Shown here: in pieces, positions 30,122 to 42,794 of the stretch | How the letters are laid out: each line of letters starts with the position of its first letter | Position numbering within the stretch: position 1 is the first letter of the stretch | From: Epiperipatus broadwayi | Lineage: Eukaryota; Onychophora; Udeonychophora; Euonychophora; Peripatidae | Length of the DNA: 64,000 nucleotides | Assembly (NCBI GenBank): GCA_028023455.1 | Contig: JAQFVV010000352.1 | Coordinates: 1 to 64,000, forward strand | Direction of reading: 5' to 3' | The notes under the pieces: generated by a model | The model's database searches: none | What the model was told of the DNA's origin: nothing | Seen by the model: only the letters and a program-made list of their open reading frames with translations | Made by a program: the position numbers and the translations under genes

Positions 30122-30124
<3 letters not shown>
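27412..30124 (-). repeat. Element A 5' LTR (2.7 kb)
   Basis: Direct repeat of 1107-3813 with TGTAAC and GTTACA ends. The outer end touches a (TA)n run at 30125-30177. It contains the same tRNA-like A-box near 27628. Confidence 0.93.

Positions 30125-30177
<53 letters not shown>
30125..30177. repeat. (TA)n microsatellite, right target flank of element A
   Basis: Alternating run directly after GTTACA of the A 5' LTR and followed by GAGCCGG. Together with 1047-1106 it marks the target of A. Confidence 0.9.
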
Positions 30178-30180
<3 letters not shown>

Positions 30181-32214
30181 AGCCGGTAAAAATATGTTTA
30201 TCCATCTAACATGAGCTGGAACTCACAAAATGTACTTCAAACCCAGTCAAGCCCAAGATTTAGGTCAGGAACCAGCCTGGATTCGAACCCACTCTCTATG
30301 TCCCAAATCGAACACCTAATGAATAACATAATAGTTATGGCTCATGAGAATTAATCTTAATTCGGCCGACTAGCAAAGCTGAGAAGACAATGAGACTTCT
30401 ATTAATTATGATTATATTAAAATATACATAAGTATGGCTGTAATATATGTGGAAGAAGTGGAGGAAAAGGAATTCGAACTACTCAAATAAGTTAAACAAT
30501 AAAAGATAGTTTAATATAATGAAAATTTAGTTATATACATTTATAAATTAAGTACATTAGGTTGTGCGTGAATGAGCAATCGGTAGATGATTATATGGTG
30601 TCATTCATGCTAGTTTCTAATATGCTCTTTATTAGCTAAATATATATTACAAATATACACACATCTTTGGTGGGTCTAGTATTAAAATCCCAATCAGATT
30701 AGAAAGAAGTTACACAAAATTAATATTAACGCTTTGATTTATGGTTCAGAAACCTGGTGACTAATATATATTAGGGGAGCGTTCTGAAAATGACATAATA
30801 TTTAATGAGAAATTATTTTAACAACAATAATAAAATGAACACTTTATTTTCCCCAAGACACATAGATACTCTTAAATAGATATATAAATTACGATGGTGG
30901 GACTGAATAAGACTGAAATAAATTATTACAATAGAAATGGCAATTATATCTATATTTTAAACAAAGCTAATTTTAATATTAGAGCATTAAAACAGGGTCA
31001 TGAAGCAAAAGGAATACTAAATATGAAGAAGTTTGCGGTGCTGACATAGTAGCCTAGAATAACTAAAAGGAAAAAGGTCATGCTTCTGGATAAAAACGAA
31101 ATCCCACACTCCCTTTTTGGGTAGTGCTTAGAGAAAAGTAGATAAGCATAACGTGACCCAGACTTTTGCTGGTATTACCAATGTGAGAGGCTTTTTGTCT
31201 ACGAAGTGAATATGCATAGCATGTGCCAGACTTTGGGAATCACAGCCAGAGGCATTTTATACGAAATAAATGGTCCTGGGTAGCTTCAACTATCCTCAGG
31301 ACAAGGCTTGAGAAGAAATCTATGGGTTCGAATTTGTCGTAACCCCCAGATTAAAAAGCACATATATAGATAAAACACGAAGATAGGCTAAATGACAGAA
31401 ATGCAATGAATGATATCACTAAAAAAAAACATTGAATACATTTTACAGCTTCAAAATAAATGACCCTTTATTTAAATACTTTAACATGCAATGCAATTAT
31501 AATATATATATAGGGAATATTTAGATTTAATAAAATATATGTTAAAATTTGACCTAGCAAAAGAAACATAAAAGATTCACTCCCATCCCTTTTCTGATAT
31601 TTAAAATAAATAAATCCCACTTTCGTGATTTTTATAATAACTGAAATATTTAAATACGGTAGTTGATATTTTAAGCATACATTTTAAGAGTATATAAAAA
31701 AAACTAGCAGTTATATATATATATATAACAATTAAGTCACCTTATTTTAGAATTAAATAAATAATATTTTATAAGATTTCAAAGCGTTAATTTGTTTTAA
31801 CTTTGAATTCACATCGGTAGAAAATTCAGAGTTAAACAAATATATATTATATTAGAACATAAATAAAATGTTGGTACGTAAAACAACCTGGCGATTGTAT
31901 AAATTAATAATGCATTGTTTTAAATGGACGTTAATAACTTGCTTCGTGAATTTTACTTAAAAATGATAAAAGATTTTTATAAATAATAAAAATCGCCAGT
32001 TTGTTTGAGATTAGCAAATTAATAAAAAAACATACATATATAATCAAGTAATAAATAATTACAAACAATTGACCCACTAACGTTAAAGAGCATATAAGAG
32101 AGAATTAAATTTATATAAACTATTGAAAAGCAAATTACATGTTATTGATTTATATATATATAAAAAAGGCAAAGTTAAAAAAATACATGAGAAGAGATCT
32201 TGAAAGATTATTTA
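30178..32214. other. Non-coding stretch with tRNA-box-like motifs and a short tandem duplication
   Basis: No gene is recognised. GGATTCGAACCC near 30273 and GGGTTCGAA near 31325 resemble pol III B boxes on one strand or the other, as in tRNA-derived SINEs, but no full SINE could be delimited. At about 31138-31275 two units of about 68 bp repeat with changes (pattern CATAACGTGACCCAGACTTT and CATAGCATGTGCCAGACTTT). The stretch may be the 5' LTR side of element C; I cannot prove it. Confidence 0.4.
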
Positions 32215-33165
32215 GACTAAATTTAGTTTCAATGGTGGCGGTTTGAAATAATTTACCTTGCAGTTTAAGAGTTCAATTTAAAAGATTGCAAGTTTTCCTG
32301 TGGCAGCAAGTTTCTATTAAATGTATTTTAAAAGTTCTCCATCAGGCCTTTACTTCACTTGAAGGTAGCAGAATATTATGGCCACAGAAGATGACCCACC
32401 AGGGTCAGCAAGAGGGTGGATTGACTGCTACATCATTTGTTTAGATTTACCATGATGTTAACCATCATCTATACTAGCGTAGCTAATCTTCTTTCAATAG
32501 TAACTGGTAACTAATAACTCCACTCACTAATAACTAATTCAAAATTTAGTCATTTTATACTTTTTCTCTTATCAGTTGTTTTTGAAGATGCAATTGTTAG
32601 ATAACGCCAAAAATAAATTCAAATCTATTTCTAGATTAGAAATAGATTTAACAACATGTTTTTAACACCAGTAAATCTTTAATCTAATTAATCCCATTTA
32701 TTTAAAGTAAAGCTTTAATTAAAAAATACCTACCTTAGATTAAAATAATAGTGCTTCCAACCCCTAATTATTTTTAGACAATTAAACAACACCTGCATCC
32801 TCCATATTGGATTTTATATAAAAAATGTATAATTTATAGAAAAACAAGCAATTTGAAAAGAAAAAGCTAAAAACGACATATAATAAAATATTTACAAAAA
32901 CATCAATATTTTGTTAGTAAGTTTTGCTCCTATGTATATAATTGAGCTGCAACTATAATTTTAATAAGAAGAACTAATAATTAATAAAAAGAATCAATAA
33001 TAATAAATATTGAAAGTTAAACTACAAATTTAGGTGCGCATCTCAAATATATACATGAAATATATATACTGACAAAAGGAGCAGGATGGGATATAGGGGT
33101 TTGAACATGGGTTAGTAAGTAGAAACATGAAGCACAATCTTAAGCTAAGATTACTGCTTCAATAT
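32215..33165. repeat. Repeat R3, copy 1
   Basis: Diverged but colinear match to about 60850-61944. Shared landmarks are TCCATATTGGATTT, GAGCTGCAA and a final AAGATTACTGCTTCA (AAGATTCTGCTTCA in the other copy). On the minus strand its end looks like a tRNA-derived head, with an A-box-like CTTAGCTTAAGATTG and a B-box-like TGTTCAAACCC. It may be the 3' end of an LTR (it lies just upstream of the element C gag) or a SINE. Confidence 0.6.
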
Positions 33166-33261
33166 ATATATATTCACTTGTATTAATAAAACCAAATAAT
33201 ATATTTTAAATTTATAAATGAAATTTTAATGTTAACCAGAAGTAAGAACTATTTATTAAAT

Positions 33262-34683
33262 ATGGATCCTAACCATTTACCAGAATCAGGTAGTAGTAAT
33301 GATAGTGAAATATAAATGACTACCATTGTTGTTGAGAAAGAAGCTAAGTATAGCCAAGCATCTGGGAGTTTATAACCGAAACTAAACATTTCCAACAGAT
33401 GCAGGAAAAAAGCCAGATAGTTTTTCAAACTGAAGAGAACCCGGCCAAAGAAGTCAATCAAATACCAAAAATTGAAATAACACAGATTACTAAGAATATG
33501 ATGACCATGCAACAAATGATACAGACTATGATAGAAAAGATGGAAGCAATGATACATAGTAGTAGTAGTTTAGAAGCAAAGATAGATAGTAATAACAGTA
33601 GTTTAAAAGAAGAAATGTTAAAAATAAACAACAATAGTAGTAGTAGTTTAGAAGAAAAGATAGATAGCAATAACAGTAGTTTAAGAGAATAAATGACAGC
33701 CAGTTTCAGTAATTTAAACATTAATACGGATATAAAAATCAAGGAATTTGAAAGTAAACTATCTGCAGATATGAAACGATTATCTTTTGGTTTAAATAGT
33801 GTCCAAGAAGATAATAAAGAATTGAAACAGGCTATTTTTAAAATGAGGAAAGAGATAGATGGGAAAGACAAAGTGTCAACAGAGATTGGAAGAATTCAAG
33901 CACACTATCACCAGCCAACTACACACTAAATATGAAAAAATACAACAAAATCATGTACAATTTAAGGAAGAACTATATGTTGAACAGGATAGACACCCAA
34001 TAAAAATTCAGGAAGAATTTAATATCATTAGCACCAAAATTGAGCAACTTCATTCCTGATTAAATAATGAAGTGGAATTGCATGACAAATTTTTTGAAGT
34101 GATTGATAAAAATCTGTTAAACCCAGAAAGAATTGTAGAAATGAATGAAATAGAGAGTTTTCAAGATACACAGTCCTTGGGAATTCAACAAATAGAAATA
34201 GACCAGAAGACTCAGGATAGTCAAAAGTTAGAAGATGAAGTAGTAAATGATTTGGAGATTGTTGCTAAAAATCTTAGTGGAATAAATGACCACAACCTAG
34301 AATACATTTTCTCACTACAGGTAATACCTGAGATGAGGGATGATCCTCTCAAAATTAACATAGATATTTTGATATCAACTATACAAGTGCCTACCCAGCT
34401 AATTAACTCTATGAACACAATATTGACAATGGCAAAAAGTCATCTATATTCACAAAGTCAGATAGAGAGTTCAAGCTACTCAACAAATCTATCCTTAGAT
34501 AGTATAAGGTTTGAGATAGATTATGAATCTCAGAAGTTGAGACAAGAACAGTTGGATGATACTGCTACATCTCAAGTAAAACAAAGCTCTCAAATTCTTA
34601 AAACTAAACACCTTAATAAATTCACAATATGTGAGACAATCTTATATTTTAAATGTGTTATGGAAATACATGAAAGAGGATGA
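33262..34683 (+). pseudogene. gag: Element C gag-like coiled-coil remnant
   Basis: A plus-strand series of open pieces. 33399-33692 and 33693-33929 are one frame divided by a stop; 33859-34059 and 34072-34683 share another frame, also divided by a stop. An ATG at 33262 begins a short degraded start. The products are charged and heptad-like, with Ser/Asn-rich repeats (SSSLEAKIDSNNSSLKEEM, twice). Length, composition and position resemble the coiled-coil N termini of the A and B gags; there is no clear residue-level match. The capsid WW/FW region is not seen after 34683. The assignment depends on the integrase remnant downstream. Confidence 0.6.
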
Positions 34684-35469
34684 GATGGAAAATGAATTAG
34701 ATATATATTTAAAAAGATTCCCTCATACTCACATTTTCCATGAAAACAATTAAAATATTCTCTAGACATGATACTGATGAACTGTATAGCAGCTATCAGA
34801 TTCTAATATTCTTAACACAGAAGACTGCAACCATGATAAGTAATCACAATCACCACACTACTTTAGGAAATTTTGATAATGACAAAATATATGGTCATTT
34901 TAGATGTTTGCTGTGGCATTTAAGTGCACTCTACTATCAACATGATGGCCCAGATAGGCAAAACAATTGGAACATGGTAGAGAATGCCACATCAGGAACC
35001 ACTAAACAAAGAGATTTCCAGTTTCATAAACTATGCAATACATATGAAGGTCCTTTTACATTCATTAAGCATATAAATGCTAGTGCTTAAAAAAACAATA
35101 AAGGGATGGACCTCAAAAATTGCAATTTGGAACTTGTACACTGGACAACCCAAAAGTTTATGAACATGAATTTTTATTTTGAGATAATATACTCTATGGA
35201 AAAAACAACAACAACTTAATACTAGAAAGCTAATGCTAATCTAGTAACCTTTTATATAAACATTATTTTTAAGAATATATCAAATTGTTTTTTTAAGAAT
35301 GTTTCAAAAACAGTTAGAGCATAGATAGATGCACCTACAATTTTTTAAACACTAAACCATTATATATGGTTATTAAAGACAGATGTATGGTATAAGTTAA
35401 CATAGTAGCATTAGAATGCAATAGACCCCAAATAATTTTTTTTGGTTAAATAAAAGTATGCATTTGTAA
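34684..35469 (+). other. Degenerate interior of element C
   Basis: No protease, RT or RNase H motif is visible. Near 35038-35075 a YEGPFTFIKH string in an open piece (34740-35090) looks like a second degraded GPY/F segment of integrase. The rest is unrecognised. Confidence 0.4.
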
Positions 35470-35825
35470 AACAATTAATGAGTGTACCAACTCATACCTA
35501 TACCAGTATATCCCACAGAAATAAATGTGGAACAGGAAAAATTACAATCATATGACAGGCTCAAGATAATGGCTGACCTAAAAAATAAAGATAAAAAGGG
35601 AAAAGTATATTATAATTTAAAGTAGGGGACAATGTCTTGATAAAAAACCCACATGTAAGTAAACTGCAAGCTAATATGTACTATCAGTTTTTTAATCAAT
35701 ATGAAGGACCATTTACAATAGTAAAACAATCTGGTCATAATGCATATTGGATTGATATTGGAGGAGAGGAACATGGAACATATAATGCCCGTATCTTAAA
35801 ACCATATCTTGGAATCTCCATGTGA
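35470..35825 (+). pseudogene. Element C integrase C-terminal remnant
   Basis: The frame ending at 35825 reads VGDNVLIKNPHVSKLQ, then YEGPFTIVKQSGHNAYWI and HGTYNARILKPYL. It aligns with RTPHVSNLRKHM, YEGPYEIVKQ and GTYNARSLLPY of element B. Upstream in another frame, INVEQEKLQSYDRLKIMADL matches the helix before it, so one indel lies near 35615-35625. Only the C-terminal domain survives; the zinc-binding and catalytic parts are missing. The apparent start is a TTG and is not a real start. Confidence 0.8.
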
Positions 35826-35940
35826 ACTTACAGTTGCTTTATAAAATGAACAACACAGCTGGAATAGCAGTGATAATTAAAGCATAGTAAGAGGTAATAA
35901 AATCAATATCAGAAAAAATATCTATATTTATATCTAGGTG

Positions 35941-35977
<37 letters not shown>

Positions 35978-35992
35978 TATAAATAAATATAT

Positions 35993-36005
35993 AAATATAA
36001 TATCC

Positions 36006-36036
<31 letters not shown>

Positions 36037-36053
36037 AGTAGGATATTATATTT
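35993..36053. repeat. (TA)n-centred palindrome
   Basis: AAATATAATATCCTACT, then (TA)n, then the exact reverse complement AGTAGGATATTATATTT. Arms are 17 bases of non-microsatellite sequence. Confidence 0.9.
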
Positions 36054-37812
36054 ATATTTTTTGTTGATGAGGATATACCCAGGTTAATGCTTTAAAAACA
36101 TTGGGTTATCTTGACATTAACCAAGATAGAAGAGTCAATCCATACAGTGTAATGGATGCTCTAATATTTAGTTAGACCTTCAAAAAAATCCAGTAAAACT
36201 CAAAAAAGGTGCAGAATGAAGGCTAACAAATAAATTTATGTGCCATCTAAATAGAGACACATTACCGGTTAATTGTTTGGTACACATAACCATCAATAAA
36301 AAGAAAAAAAAAACCTAAGTTCAAATCACACTTTAAATGATATATGATTTAACCATAAAAAAGTTTAAAGTAATTTTTAAAGATTTGTTGATAAAATTTA
36401 GCAACACTGGAGTAAATTTTTTTTAAAACCCTTCATTGAAACCTAACTCAATCTAGCATTAAATAAATACGTACTTATATGTTAGTGATAAAATTCTTTA
36501 CATAAGTTAGAATTTTAACCCTGTAAGAGAAGGGGTTTGTAGTGATGAGCTACAACCTGCCACATCATCCAGTTATTTAAGACACTCTACTAATTTGAGC
36601 CACATAACATATTTGCTTAACCAATAAATTGCCAACCAAATTGTCATAGAAACATTTTTTCCCAACATATACATGTGTATAAACATCTTTTTTTATTTCT
36701 AAAGAAGTAATAAAAGCCATTAAATTATTAGGGAGAAACAGATAGGTATATTAACAATGGAATAAAACATATTATATGTTAATAATTTGAGATGACTATA
36801 TAAAAAAAAAAACTTACACATAAACTTAAAAAAAATAAAAACAAAAACTGAATTAAATTCTAAACACATAGCAACCATTTGTGGAGATGAAATTTGTGGA
36901 AATGAAATTTAAAATATTTATAATTATTATTTTTATTTATAATCCCATTTATTTATATTACGTCAGTAAAACAATAGGAAATATCAAGGTTAAAATGTTT
37001 AAAAAACCTTCACGCGACCTACAATGCAGTGTTAATTGTTATAATTGTCTTCTTCATTCAAAGATAGAACATTATTATTTTTTTCTGCTTCAAAAAAAAA
37101 TAAATTTGAATACAAAATGGATCTGAATGTTTGAATTTAAATATATAAATATTTTTAAAAATATTATTCAAAATGATCAGAACCTGAAATTTTAAAGCAA
37201 TCGTTTGAAGCTAAAGAAATAATTTGAAAGTAAGAAGATTTAAATTATTTACTAATTAGACAAATTTTAGCTAAATTTGTGTGTTGCATTAATATTCAAT
37301 AAATAATTATTTTGATATATAATAATATTGTCATTGAAATCTTGAGTAGCAAATGAATCAATAAATATATATTATTTTTATGTCATGATTGCTTGCTGAA
37401 AAGTTTGTACCATGGGGTAATAATGCCTCATCAATAAAGCCATGAAAGTTTAAAGATTTTACCTGCCCATTTAGAAGAAATTTGAAACCATCTTTGCTTT
37501 AAATAAAATGCTTAAACAAACCCAAGACAGGATAATTGGAGAACATTATTAGTTTTTGACTGAGACAAGAAACTTTTATTCTTCATGGGAGCAAAACTTC
37601 ATCTCCATTTCTAGAAATTTATTTAGCAAATGAACAATTTCCAGCAGACTTATCAAACTTTAATTAACATAATGGGATAAAAAATGTGATTTTTGTTTTA
37701 TTATTTTGTCTATTGTAAATTTTATGTATTATTTTTCATTTCTACAAATGGAAGTTAATGTGTATAATTTTAGAGAAACTCTGTATGAGAGTAATAAGGG
37801 GGGAACTATTAG

Positions 37813-37815
<3 letters not shown>

Positions 37816-37862
<47 letters not shown>
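37816..37862. repeat. (TA)n microsatellite
   Basis: A plain alternating run with no inverted arms seen. Confidence 0.85.
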
Positions 37863-37866
<4 letters not shown>

Positions 37867-38952
37867 ATCTTTAATTGTATAAAGAATAAAAAAAAATAAT
37901 AGTTTCAACCTTCCCATCTGACTGACCTTTAATAACATATAGGAAATTAGGAGGTAAGTCATTTTAATATTATCTTATAGTAAGCAAAATACATTGATAG
38001 ATTTATTTTTATTTCTTTATTATTAATTAAGCTTATTTACATATTGCTTGTATAAATAAATGATTTATAATCATTGATTTATATAGGCAACAAAGATTTT
38101 TGTTGTTGTTGTTATGTTTGTATCCATATTTTAAATTAGCCAGCTAAAATCGAAATCACATATACATATTATAATTTTATATATTCGTTGTTGTAAATAA
38201 TTGGTCAAGTACATGAAGTTCTACAATTGGGTTTAGGGCAAGGGTTTTATTTGTATTAATATCATTATAGACATTGATGTGGTAGAGATTCATCTTTGAC
38301 AAAATAAATTACATATATCAGATTTAATTGTTATTTATTTTTTTTGGTTAGTTAATAAATGTTTATATAATTCGTTATTTTAATTTGGTCTCTGACTCAT
38401 CATTATTTCAATATCCACCATCAGCTTTATAGTTCTTCATTATTCACATCCCCATTATAAACATTATTATCTTATTTAGTTTTACACCTATTAATATTAT
38501 TAATATGATAGAGGAAATACATATACATATTTATGTCATTTATTATTACTTTTAATAAATATATACTTATACTGCACACACATATTTTTCTATATCTTAT
38601 GCTTAATTGATTTTTGGCAATTATTTATCACCTATATAGAGGTGAAATAACTACTATTAGTGTGATCTCCTTCCCTGATCAGAGAGCTCAGGCAATTACT
38701 CCCTGAGTTTGAATACTGTGGTATAATGTGGCTAGAAAGGGGTGAAAATTCGATGAACTGGCCCAAATTGTATCTAAGTTAATAAAAATAGATAGAGCTA
38801 GTCTATTGTAAGTAGGTACAGTAATAAGTTATTATTTCATCACATAATCACTTGCATCCTATTCGAAGACCCAAAGTTCGACCATAGTAAGATGTGTTTT
38901 CCCTATCTATTCTGGAATCCACCAGCCCGTTACAATATAAATATATATATAT

Positions 38953-41282
38953 TGTATTGGCACATAATAATTTTGTTTAAAAAATTATTAAAATAAAAAT
39001 CTTTCGTAAAAAAAAATGTAAAATTAAAAGTTTAAGAGTTCTTGAAATAAAAGTTATAACTAATTAATTAAAAGGGCGAAGGGGAGTTGCTGTAGAAACA
39101 AACTAAAAGTTTCATAAAAGAAGTTAAAGAGTTTTTTTATTATTATGAGTTAAAGTGTAATGTAAATTTTAAAAACATAAATCTCTTTTATTACATTTAA
39201 ATATCAGCCTTTCAAGCTAATTGTGCTTGTGATTTCACAAGTTTTAATAATAAATGAATACTTTAATTCCCAACATGAGATATAGTATTTATGAAGGAAT
39301 AAAATGAATCCACCTATTCTTTCAACTCAAATGCTTATATATGAGCAAATCTTAAGTACTGGAAATAAAAGTGTGAGAATAGACCACTCACTTTAAATTA
39401 CTATTTACGATGTCTGAATAAATGACATTGGTGAAATTGTCTAGAATTTACTAAATGTCACTCTAACTGAAACTTAATCATATGTAAATAAGCATTTGCT
39501 TTTTATATAGCGCTATGTTTACAATTGTATTACATTTCATTCCAATATCAGTCTTTTCATGCTAATTGAGCACACGCCTTTTGTGTGTTAAATAAATGAG
39601 TACTCTCCCCTTCAATCCAAGATATAGTATTTATGCAGGAATAAAAAGAATCCTGCATAAATAATATATCTTGGATTGAAGAGGAGAGTACTCATTTATT
39701 TAACACTCAAAAGGCACATGCTCAATTAGCTTGAAAAGGCTGATATTGGAATGAAATATAATTGCAAGCACGGTGCTAGATAAAATATTTGCTTAATTGT
39801 ATTACATTTAAATATCAGCATTTCAAGCTTTTATTTACTTAAAGAAAGAAAAAAAAGTCATCTTAAAACTAAATAGAGAATGGATCTCAAATTATATATG
39901 TGCGTGGGTCTGTAAATATAATGTATGCGTATTACATATTAAAAAATAAATGATAGCTAAAAAATTAAAAAACACTCAGCGGTGGCTACTAATTAAAAAT
40001 ATAGAATAACAAGTTCAGCGATTGGCTACTAATCACAAATATAAAAACAACAGGATTAAAAAGCTTATCTCCAAAGAATTACCTACTAATGAAAAGAACT
40101 TTGACAACAGATATTGCTGGAGGATATCAAAATGAAAACATGCCTCATGTATAAATACACATTTTTTTGTTGGACAGTTAGTCATGTTAAAGTCGAGTTT
40201 GAATTGAGTTTGAGTTGCGTATGAGATAACAGTTTTGTACAGTCCATCAGTAAGTTATATCAGTCAGCTTATTATATATCCAGAATCAAGAATGCAGTGT
40301 TAAAACCTTGGAAAACATATGACCTTCAACAGCCTGAAGTCCAATGAAAACAGCCAATCTACCAAATAAAAGTGATGCCTGCATTACAACTTAAAGCCAC
40401 TCAATATATAATTGTCTTAAAGAAAATGCCTCAGAATAATCAGCATCAAATCTCCACAAAAAAAATTCAAATCTAACCGGTTACAAATACTTCATTAGAA
40501 GCAGCAAACAGCAAGAACTATCCACATTCAAAATCCTAGGTAATAACACTTTCTTTATTTCTAAAGTAGCCATCACATTCGTAAAGCCTCAAGAGTCAAG
40601 TTTAAGAACTCTATTGCATACATAGACAAACTATTATGTGTGTTTAAAATGCTGTGTGTATTCATGCATTAGTATATTGATTTCATTGTATTTTGTGTTT
40701 TAAATATTATTTAATGCTTTCTCATAAGATGTGATAGTGGGTGAATTTAAAATGTGTGTGTGTTATATTAGTAAATAAGATTGAGAAAATATTAAAATTA
40801 GTTTAATCATTGTTAAAATAAATTCTTTCTTTGAAATTAAAGCTTTATCTGTCAGTCAGTTCTTTTCACCACTAATTGAAACTGTTTTGTTATTGAATTA
40901 AAAAATAGACTGAGCTAGTTAAGGGATTTTTTGAGTGCGGGATTATGGGTCTACTTTCTGAACATGTTAGTCTTAGACTATCTGGTGCCTGGGGTTTACT
41001 CTGAAACAAATAAAGTGTTTGGATAGTAGGGGTTTGAATCTAGCAGCCGAGATCGGCCACAATCTGGAAATGTGATCGTGGTATGCTTTGCATAGCTCGG
41101 TCTGATTGTGGGTATTATTGACAGCTATGCTATCAATAATATTTTTCACTTTGCTAGAACATGCCGGTTCATTCACATAATATTTATAATTAAATAAGAT
41201 TGTAAATTTATTAGAAATAAGGTTGAAACCCAGATAAACCAAGCTTGCACGGTGTGATCATCAACGGATCTAACCCAGTACA
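38953..41282. repeat. LTR-like repeat F, copy 1 (2.3 kb)
   Basis: It starts TGTATTGG and ends CCAGTACA, a TG...CA inverted-end pair, with TA-rich sequence outside both ends. Its reverse complement matches 41347-43052 along most of its length, including the central TAACTAGCTCA segment and the CCTCCAGCAATATCTGTTGTC segment. A block at about 39200-39860 is missing from copy 2 and consists of smaller hairpin repeats. No pol or gag is inside, so it is probably a solo LTR or half of a foldback element. Confidence 0.7.
39200..39840. repeat. Cluster of hairpin-type repeats inside F copy 1
   Basis: A unit with TCAAGCTAATTG, ATAAATGAATACT and GATATAGTATTTATG occurs at about 39206-39320 and again at 39535-39648. 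It is followed at once by its reverse complement at about 39656-39785. The second pair forms a stem of about 130 bases around a 10-base loop (ATAAAAAGAA). Another partial copy starts near 39795. These look like MITE copies in direct and inverted order. Confidence 0.75.
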
Positions 41283-41305
41283 ATATATATATATATATAT
41301 ATATT

Positions 41306-41346
<41 letters not shown>
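41283..41346. repeat. (TA)n centre of the F inverted pair
   Basis: (TA)n, then a lone TTGTAC, then (TA)n. It is flanked by CCCAGTACA on the left and TGTACTGGG on the right, so the inverted symmetry runs directly into the microsatellite. Confidence 0.9.
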
Positions 41347-41351
<5 letters not shown>

Positions 41352-42726
41352 ACTGGGTTAAATTAAATCGAAGACACTCACACTTAGTCTGCAAATAGGT
41401 TTCGCTGGGTGCATCCTTATTTCTAATAAATTTATAATCTTATTTAATTATAAATACTACATGAATGATGTGGACATTCGAGCAAAGTGGAAAATATTAT
41501 TGATAGCTTTAGCTGTCAATAATACCCATGACCAGATCGAGCTATGCAATGCATAACACAATCACATTTCCAGATCATGGCCCACCTCAGCTGCTACATT
41601 CAAACCTCTATTATCCAAACACTTTATTTGTTTCGAAGTAAACCCTGGGTACCAGCTAGTCTAAGACTAACATGTTCAGACAGTAGGCCCATAATCCAGT
41701 GCTCGAAAAATCCCTTAACTAGCTCAATTTATTTTTTAATTCAATAACAAAATATTTTTAATTAGTGGTGAAAAGATTTGACCGACGAATAAAGCTTTAA
41801 GTTTATAGACAATTTATTTTATTATCATTTATTAAATTAATTTTAAATATTTTATACATCTTATTTACTAATATGACACATGCATATATAGAATTTACAC
41901 ACTATAATATCTTATGAGAAAGCATAAAATAATATTTGAAATATAATATACAATGAAAGCAATATACTAGCACATGGATACACACAACATTTTAAACACA
42001 CACATTAATAGTTCATATATGTTTGCAATAGAGTTCTTAAACTTGACTCTTGAGGTTTTACAAATGTGATGGCTACTTTAGAAATAAATATAAGAAAATA
42101 TTTTTACCCAGGATTTTGAATGTGGATACATCTTGCTGTTTGCTGCTTCTAATGAAGTATTTCTAACTGGAATGTTTTGAAGTTTTCTTGTGGAGATGTC
42201 ATGTTTATTATTCCGAGGCATTTTCTATTAAGCAATTAGATATTGAGCGGCTTCAGGTTGTTACACAAGCATCACTTTAATTGAGTAGATTGGCTGTTTT
42301 CAGTGGACTTCAGGCTGGAGAAAGTTGGATGTTTTTCGAGGTTTTAACACTAAATTCTTGATTCTGGATAAATAATAAGCTGACTGATATAACTCACTGA
42401 TAGATTGTACTGAATTGTTAACTTAAACGCAACTCAAACTCAACTCAAACTCGACTAACTATCCGAAAAAATTGTCTATTTATAGATGAGTCGTGTTTTC
42501 ATTTTGATATCCTCCAGCAATATCTGTTGTCAAAATTACTTTGATAATCTTTTAATTACATGTTTTTGAAGATCATTTAATTAGTAGCCATGCAAATGTG
42601 TTTTTTTTTATATTTTTATTAGTAGCCAGCACTGAGTGTTTTTTAATTTTTTAACTTTCATTTATTTTTCAATATAATTTTAACACACAGATATACACAC
42701 ATTTATCATTTCTTTGTTTACTCTCA

Positions 42727-42757
<31 letters not shown>

Positions 42758-42760
42758 AGC

Positions 42761-42794
<34 letters not shown>

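Larger units (their letters stand above)
35826..38952. other. AT-rich non-coding stretch, possible 3' LTR area of element C
   Basis: No gene is seen. It contains the (TA)n palindrome at 35993-36053 and a (TA)n run at 37816-37862, and it ends in CCCGTTACA followed by a TA-rich run at 38937-38952, like the outer ends of the A and B LTRs. This suggests that an LTR of element C may end at about 38937, but I found no second copy of it in the window. Confidence 0.4.

Noticed and set aside
33249-33871. Minus-strand hydrophobic ORFs opposite element C
   Set aside because: Leu/Ser-rich translations of the complement of the AGT/GAA-rich coiled-coil region; antisense shadows.
39200-39840. CRISPR-like array
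   Set aside because: The units are few, long and inverted, in clearly eukaryotic DNA.
40973-41242. 89-residue minus-strand ORF and its partner at 41544-41747
   Set aside because: Both lie in the two arms of the F inverted pair and have no conserved protein motif; they arise by chance in related non-coding sequence.
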